This document shows positions 59,340 through 64,000 of a DNA stretch of 64,000 bases, in pieces. Under the pieces are notes generated by a model that was not told the DNA's origin, searched no databases, and was given only the letters and a program-made list of their open reading frames with translations. The stretch covers positions 1 to 64,000 of the forward strand of contig CAKOGP040000202.1 in the NCBI GenBank assembly GCA_933822405.4, given 5' to 3'. Every line of letters begins with the position of its first letter. Within the stretch, counting starts at the first letter, position 1. The stretch is from Cylindrotheca closterium (lineage: Eukaryota > Bacillariophyta > Bacillariophyceae > Bacillariales > Bacillariaceae). The position numbers and the translations under genes are program-made.

Positions 59340-62300
59340 TTAGCAAGTGTAACAAAAGGGGCCCGGTGGACTCAAAGAAAGGTCTGGTTTGGATGTTTCT
59401 TGTGAAGGGCAACTGATGGCGTCGTCAAACATGCTACCAACACTTGCCTCATCGATCGGAATGCGAGAGCCCCACACACAAAGATCCTGATTGAAGGATA
59501 ATGCAGCCTTGAACATGTCAGACATATCAGTGACCGAAGAAACATCCCACGATGATATGTCTTGATTGAAAGATGTTGCTTCTTGGAACATTTTGTCCAA
59601 TTGAACCACAGACGAAACGTCCCAAGATGATATGTCTCGATTGAAAGAAGATGCTTCATGGAACATGCTTTGCAAATTGGTGACAGAAGAAACATCCCAT
59701 TGTGACAAGTCTTGGTTGAACAATGACGCCTCCAGAAACATCCCCTCCATGTCAGTAACGGAAGAAACGTCCCATGCTGATATGTCTTGATTGAAAGATG
59801 TTGCCCCGTCGAACATAAACCGCATCGTGGTGACAGAAGAGACATCCCATAACGACAAGTTTTCATTGAATCTTTCACGGCCCTTGAAGAGGGCCTCCAT
59901 GCTGGCCACGCCTGTACCGAAACACCAGTTCCTTATCAATCCATATTGGGCCTCCATTGAAGCCTTGAGTTCGGTATCAAAATAGTTGTCTATTGCATCC
60001 GATAGCTCAGTGCTGGTTGCAAAACATGGTTTTGGTGTTGCACTGGGACGAGCCGTAGGTGAAGTGGAAGGCTGTGGTGTCGGTAGTGGAGTAGAGGGCT
60101 GCCTCGTTGGTCGCACAGAAGGCTTGGCGGTAGGTGAACGCGTTGGTTCAGGTGTTGGTGACAAAGAAGGCTTTGGTGTAGGACCAGCCGACGGTGATTT
60201 GCTGGGATTGTCCGTAGGGGACAGAGTTGGAACAGGTGTTTGGCTAGGTGTTGGGCTAGGTGTTGGATCAGGGGTCGGGTCAGGTGTTGGGAATGGCGTA
60301 GGCTCCGAGGTTGGACCAACTACAGATGGTAGTAATGTTGGCATAGGAGTTGGCCTACTTGTAGGACCTCTTGTCCTAATTGGAGTTGGCGACCATGTGG
60401 GGTCATCGGTCGTGGGGAATGCTACTGGAGTCCTTGTTGGATTCAATGACGGTGTTGTTGTCGGCGACCTAGTAGGATTGTTTGTCGTGGGGTATGTAAC
60501 TGGCGCCCACGTTGGATTCACTGAAGGTGATAGAGTTGGTGGGACTGATGTTGGAGGGGCTATGAATTGGAGGAAGAGATCGTTAGTTAACAGTGGCTGA
60601 AAATGGGTGCAGAATTTGCTGTTGATGAACTTACCAGTTGTACTTGTAAATTCATTGGGGCCCGGAACGTATTCCACAACAATAATGTTCTTGAACGGCG
60701 ACAGTAGCCCCAATCGCTCCACCAAAGGTGATTCACGGAAATTTGCAATAATCTCTCCCGAAAAATCAGCTGTGGAAACAATACGCTCAACATAGATGTC
60801 AAGATGGATGACATAACGATGGCATGGACTTTCTGAATCCGGCAAACAAGCAGCCCCAATGTTAACTTCAGCATCGACCAATGCGTTGGCAATAAACGTT
60901 TCTATCTGGAGACGTCGACGTTGATTGGTGCAACCCGCTAGAGATGGCATGAGGAAGCGCTGAATCGTTTCTTTTAGTTCCATGGTAAGCGGCGCCATTG
61001 CTTCAGTCTCGGAATCCAAAACTATATCCATCAAAATGTTGTACTCTTGCACAGTAAGAGCGTCCTGTCCTGGGACAGGAATGCCATTGACAATTGCCGT
61101 GCAGGTCTCGCTTTCTTGTTTCGATGGGCTTGAGCTTGGGGAACTGGATGCTTGTACCAAAAACACTTTAGTAGATTTGATTGTTTCTACAGGTGAAGCC
61201 AAGTTCAATAGCTCCAACGTTGCCTCGTCTTGAAAGACGTCCTTAAATTGCTCCAAAACAGATTCGTCCAGTTCCTTGCTGTCTTTTGAAATGACATCCA
61301 CCTCCATGTAAACATGGGAACAGAGCTGGTCTGATTTCGAGTTGCAGGTTGCAGGGTCACCAATGGTCAGCATGTCAAGCATGGCATTGTCAATGATGAA
61401 AAAGTTGCTTCTTATGGAGACGCCACCATCGATATCGCATCCAACAAGAAGCGGTAGAACTTTTCGCTGGATCTTAGCTTCAAGTTCCCCTTGAAGCAAT
61501 TCAAGATTGACATCAGATCCAAAGACAAAATTCATCTCCAATCCCACTTGATTGGAGGCCGTGTTATTCTGCCCTTCCACTCCTAGTCCTTGGGATACCG
61601 CAAGGCAATCCTCTTCCGTAGGTGGAGCGTATTGTCTGACAATCTGGCCTCGGGCGCTCGATTTTCCGGATTGCCAAGCGGCAACACCTCCACCCATAGC
61701 CACTACGAGCACCACAAAAGCAATGGCAAGGGTGCATTTTCGAGAGAGTTTCTTTTCCTCTGAAGCAGTTGCAACAACAATCGGAAGATCTCCCACTGGT
61801 ATTTCCACGTTTTCTCGTTGCCGTTCATTTCGTCCCTCCTTTCGTCCTTCTTCTCTCGCGTGTCGACGGGCACGCTCTATTTCTTCGTCCATGTCGGGAG
61901 CGGCGGTTGCTTCCAATGTTGGCACCGTGTCATTGGAATGAGCCGTTCGATGAGATCCAAACAAGGATGGTACCGTGTCTTGATCCGAAGTCCCCATCTG
62001 ATGCGATGCAAACAGTGATGTTGGGAGACCGAGCTCTGGCTCCTCCGTGTCGATGCTATTGTTTCTGCTCGGATTGCGACTTCTGTTGGTGTGCTCCTGA
62101 TTCTTGCCAATGCTGGAGGCCAACCTAGTGACAGTCCCCGTGCTCGATACATCCTGTGCCCCGGGAGCAGTCAAAACGGTCGACTCGTCTTCCATGCTGT
62201 GGGAACTCGACACATTCATTTGCGATGATTCCTGTTGTCTCATGTTTTCTCTTTCCGCTTTTCTGCTTTGACGGTCATTCGAATGCGAACTCGAAACAGT

Positions 62301-62876
62301 GAGAGTTCCAGGAGCAGCCTTTGATGATGCTTCCTGTTGTTTGATGATTTCTGTAGCTGCTCTTCTGCTTTCACGGTCATTCGAATGAGAGCTCGAACTT
62401 TTTAGGGCTCCAGGAGCAGTCTTGGATGATACTTCCTGTGGCCTTATGCTTTCCCTTTCCGATTTTCTACTTTCGCGGCCATGTGAATGAGAGCTTGAAC
62501 TTTCCATAGCTCCAGGAGCAGTAGCTGGCGAAGGCAAACCGACACTTGATCCGTCTGCTAATCGAAGTTTTTCGTTGGAATGTTTGGAATCAGCAGCAGG
62601 AGGAGGATTTCTGGTTGTTGATCCGCTGCGCCTGGATGACCGATGCGGGGCAGTTGGTAGAGGGCTGTTACTCCTACCGGTAGAGGAAGAACGATGGCGG
62701 CCGCTTGAGGGCGAATGACGATATCTGTTACTCGATCCACGACTTGCGGATTTCCGCCTGGTAGAGGAGGGTGAAGACTTGTCCTTCCTGTCTTTGTGGC
62801 GGCCATGCTCATCCCGCGAAGGCTTCTTCTTCTTGTCGGAGCTCGTTTGTGAGGATCCTTTGTTATAACTGGGCAT
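59340..62876 (-). CDS. Surface protein: two four-Cys domains, stalk, five BspA-type repeats
   Basis: The frame is open throughout (1,178 residues), but GTAAGT at 60634-60629 and ATAG at 60563-60560 bracket a 75-nt segment at exactly the position of the intron in the neighbouring paralogue (phase 1, after T-T-G). I therefore propose exons 62876-60635 and 60559-59340, giving 1,153 residues. The cytosolic tail (1-375) is basic with four A-P-G-A/T motifs followed by S-S-S-H-S repeats, then L-E-A-T-A-A-P-D and a charged segment. The span is at about 382-402. Two different four-Cys domains follow. A (418-575) resembles the neighbour. B (592-738), with R-R-L-Q-I-E and C-x7-C, resembles those of the 3.9- and 8.1-kb genes. 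A Pro/Thr stalk and about five BspA-type repeats end in G-P-F-C-Y-T-C. This gene links the short and long branches of the family. Confidence 0.88.
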   Translation of the reverse strand: MPSYNKGSSQTSSDKKKKPSRDEHGRHKDRKDKSSPSSTRRKSASRGSSNRYRHSPSSGRHRSSSTGRSNSPLPTAPHRSSRRSGSTTRNPPPAADSKHSNEKLRLADGSSVGLPSPATAPGAMESSSSHSHGRESRKSERESIRPQEVSSKTAPGALKSSSSHSNDRESRRAATEIIKQQEASSKAAPGTLTVSSSHSNDRQSRKAERENMRQQESSQMNVSSSHSMEDESTVLTAPGAQDVSSTGTVTRLASSIGKNQEHTNRSRNPSRNNSIDTEEPELGLPTSLFASHQMGTSDQDTVPSLFGSHRTAHSNDTVPTLEATAAPDMDEEIERARRHAREEGRKEGRNERQRENVEIPVGDLPIVVATASEEKKLSRKCTLAIAFVVLVVAMGGGVAAWQSGKSSARGQIVRQYAPPTEEDCLAVSQGLGVEGQNNTASNQVGLEMNFVFGSDVNLELLQGELEAKIQRKVLPLLVGCDIDGGVSIRSNFFIIDNAMLDMLTIGDPATCNSKSDQLCSHVYMEVDVISKDSKELDESVLEQFKDVFQDEATLELLNLASPVETIKSTKVFLVQASSSPSSSPSKQESETCTAIVNGIPVPGQDALTVQEYNILMDIVLDSETEAMAPLTMELKETIQRFLMPSLAGCTNQRRRLQIETFIANALVDAEVNIGAACLPDSESPCHRYVIHLDIYVERIVSTADFSGEIIANFRESPLVERLGLLSPFKNIIVVEYVPGPNEFTSTTGKFINSKFCTHFQPLLTNDLFLQFIAPPTSVPPTLSPSVNPTWAPVTYPTTNNPTRSPTTTPSLNPTRTPVAFPTTDDPTWSPTPIRTRGPTSRPTPMPTLLPSVVGPTSEPTPFPTPDPTPDPTPSPTPSQTPVPTLSPTDNPSKSPSAGPTPKPSLSPTPEPTRSPTAKPSVRPTRQPSTPLPTPQPSTSPTARPSATPKPCFATSTELSDAIDNYFDTELKASMEAQYGLIRNWCFGTGVASMEALFKGRERFNENLSLWDVSSVTTMRFMFDGATSFNQDISAWDVSSVTDMEGMFLEASLFNQDLSQWDVSSVTNLQSMFHEASSFNRDISSWDVSSVVQLDKMFQEATSFNQDISSWDVSSVTDMSDMFKAALSFNQDLCVWGSRIPIDEASVGSMFDDAISCPSQETSKPDLSLSPPGPFCYTC

Positions 62877-64000
62877 AGTATTGTTGCTATTAGTTTGTCA
62901 ATCAATGTATAGATAGAATGCACCTCTTTTGCTTTTTTGTCGTTGTGAGATATGATGACAAGAAGTGTGGGATGAACAGAAAATCTGTCTGATCTGATCG
63001 TTCCAATAATGCGGGAACGAACACATATTGTACAGTAGTGAGTGGTACGTTTATCGGCTCGAAACAAGGATTGCTCGAAACGCCTCCTCACTAAATTGCC
63101 TACAATCGTCGCGCTAATTCAAATTTTACGACCATGGTTCGTGACAATTAAGCCCAAAAGGGAAGACATCAATTAGGAAAGATGGAATGGTCTTCGGAAA
63201 TATGCCGATATTCCTGTCTCATTCAATTGATGATCTCTTTTCACTATGTACCGGTACACTATTACACCGCCGGGCCTTTAAAAATGCAAGCTCCTCTCCT
63301 CGTCACATTTTTATCTTCCGTTTCCTACCGGTACCGGTACCACCCCATCAGTTTTTAACATGATAAAACTGTAATTGTTGCGAAAACGAATACTGCCCTG
63401 ATCTCGAAACAGACTCACTCACTTGTCTACGCCGTCTGGTTACTACTATTCCAATCCAATCAGAAACTGTCCGAAACAAGTGTCAAAACAGCTCATGACT
63501 GGAGAACATCGTTGCTGTTCAATTCGGTCGTGATTCTTTTGAACACATATCATACAGCTGCTCTAGAAACTTGACCAGAAACTACAGTAGGAATAATCAT
63601 CCCTTGATTGCCGTTGCATATTTAAAAAAAAAAGAGAAGATGCTACTTTTATGCCAGAGATAAATGTCGTGACTGGGGCGTGTCGTCAAATAGCTCACAG
63701 GAGAACTTTCTTGAAGACCAAGGCAGCAGGGATGGTTCTTCTTCAAGAAAGATTGGAGAACTAGCATCATTTGTTGCAACGCTTATCATAGCTACTACAT
63801 GAAGCACAGCTAGGCTACTGGAATTCATCATTCTTCTGGTTGTGTGTGATGCAGCCAGGTCCATCACGTCGCCACCATTCCTATATGTAGGACTAAACTG
63901 GTGGTGAAACCTGGAATATTGATCCTCGCGGTTGGACACCAGGAAGATGAAGAAGAGGTGCAGGCGTCTCTACCTACTGGTACCTTGTACCGGTACCAGG
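62877..64000. other. Intergenic region to the window edge
   Basis: The first ~200 bp are the promoter side of the gene starting at 62876. Palindromic ACCGGT/GGTACC tracts occur at 63249-63254, 63328-63342 and 63979-63999. One weak minus-strand frame (ATG near 63864, ending 63649) contains a hydrophobic M-N-S-S-S-L-A-V-L-H-V-V-A-M-I-S-V-A run that could be a signal peptide, but nothing else supports it. Confidence 0.35.

Noticed and set aside
59986..60600. 204-residue Gly/Val-rich plus-strand frame
   Set aside because: It is the reverse complement of the Pro/Thr stalk repeats; Gly-Val periodicity is what a reversed Pro-Thr stalk gives.
63649..63864. Small secreted protein on the minus strand
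   Set aside because: Only a hydrophobic run supports it; no conserved motif, no clear start context and no neighbouring exon.

Overview
The window reads as nuclear DNA of a diatom, most likely a raphid pennate; the exact species is inference. The evidence is: short GT-AG spliceosomal introns of about 66-152 nt (plus one GC-AG), a thylakoid-type bipartite leader on an FKBP, eukaryotic genes (20S proteasome beta-3, elongin B, F-box proteins, prolyl 4-hydroxylase), a relic of a Ty1/copia reverse transcriptase, and secreted VWD/GDPH proteins and BspA-type (DUF285) repeat proteins of the kind abundant in diatoms. There is no bacterial operon structure; genes lie on both strands, separated by 0.2-2.4 kb.

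Layout. 1-9 kb: a multi-pass membrane protein, then two closely related single-pass membrane genes (3.9 and 8.1 kb) with a broken extra domain copy between them. 10-14 kb: a long coiled-coil gene with eight 46-residue repeats and a previously unlinked first exon. 14-20.5 kb: an intact 2OG-oxygenase-like gene and, beside it, a decayed paralogue. 20.7-22 kb: a 1.3-kb element with about 118-bp terminal inverted repeats. 22-25.6 kb: a relic of a BspA-type repeat gene, a small secreted ORF and a copia relic. 25.6-36.6 kb: a housekeeping block containing a double-ACT protein, a lumenal FKBP, a 1,879-residue low-complexity protein, MsrA and a membrane-anchored 2H phosphoesterase-like protein. 37-41 kb: two tandem VWD/GDPH secreted genes whose 3' halves are almost identical. 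41-44 kb: a surface BspA-type protein. 45-55 kb: prolyl 4-hydroxylase, elongin B, two F-box-family paralogues, an unknown two-exon protein and proteasome beta-3. 55.8-62.9 kb: two further large surface proteins in tandem.

The unifying theme is cell-surface biology. Five genes and two relics belong to one family. Its architecture is a basic Ser/Arg cytosolic tail (often with repeated PGAQ-like motifs), a charged E/R stretch, one membrane span, one or two copies of an unnamed four-cysteine domain, a Pro/Thr stalk and, in the long members, 3-8 copies of a 25-residue BspA-type repeat. The locus shows active birth and death: direct duplications, premature stops, repeat-number change and gene conversion. 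The two VWD/GDPH genes add secreted proteins of a class linked to diatom adhesion. I could run no database searches; family names rest on motifs read by eye.
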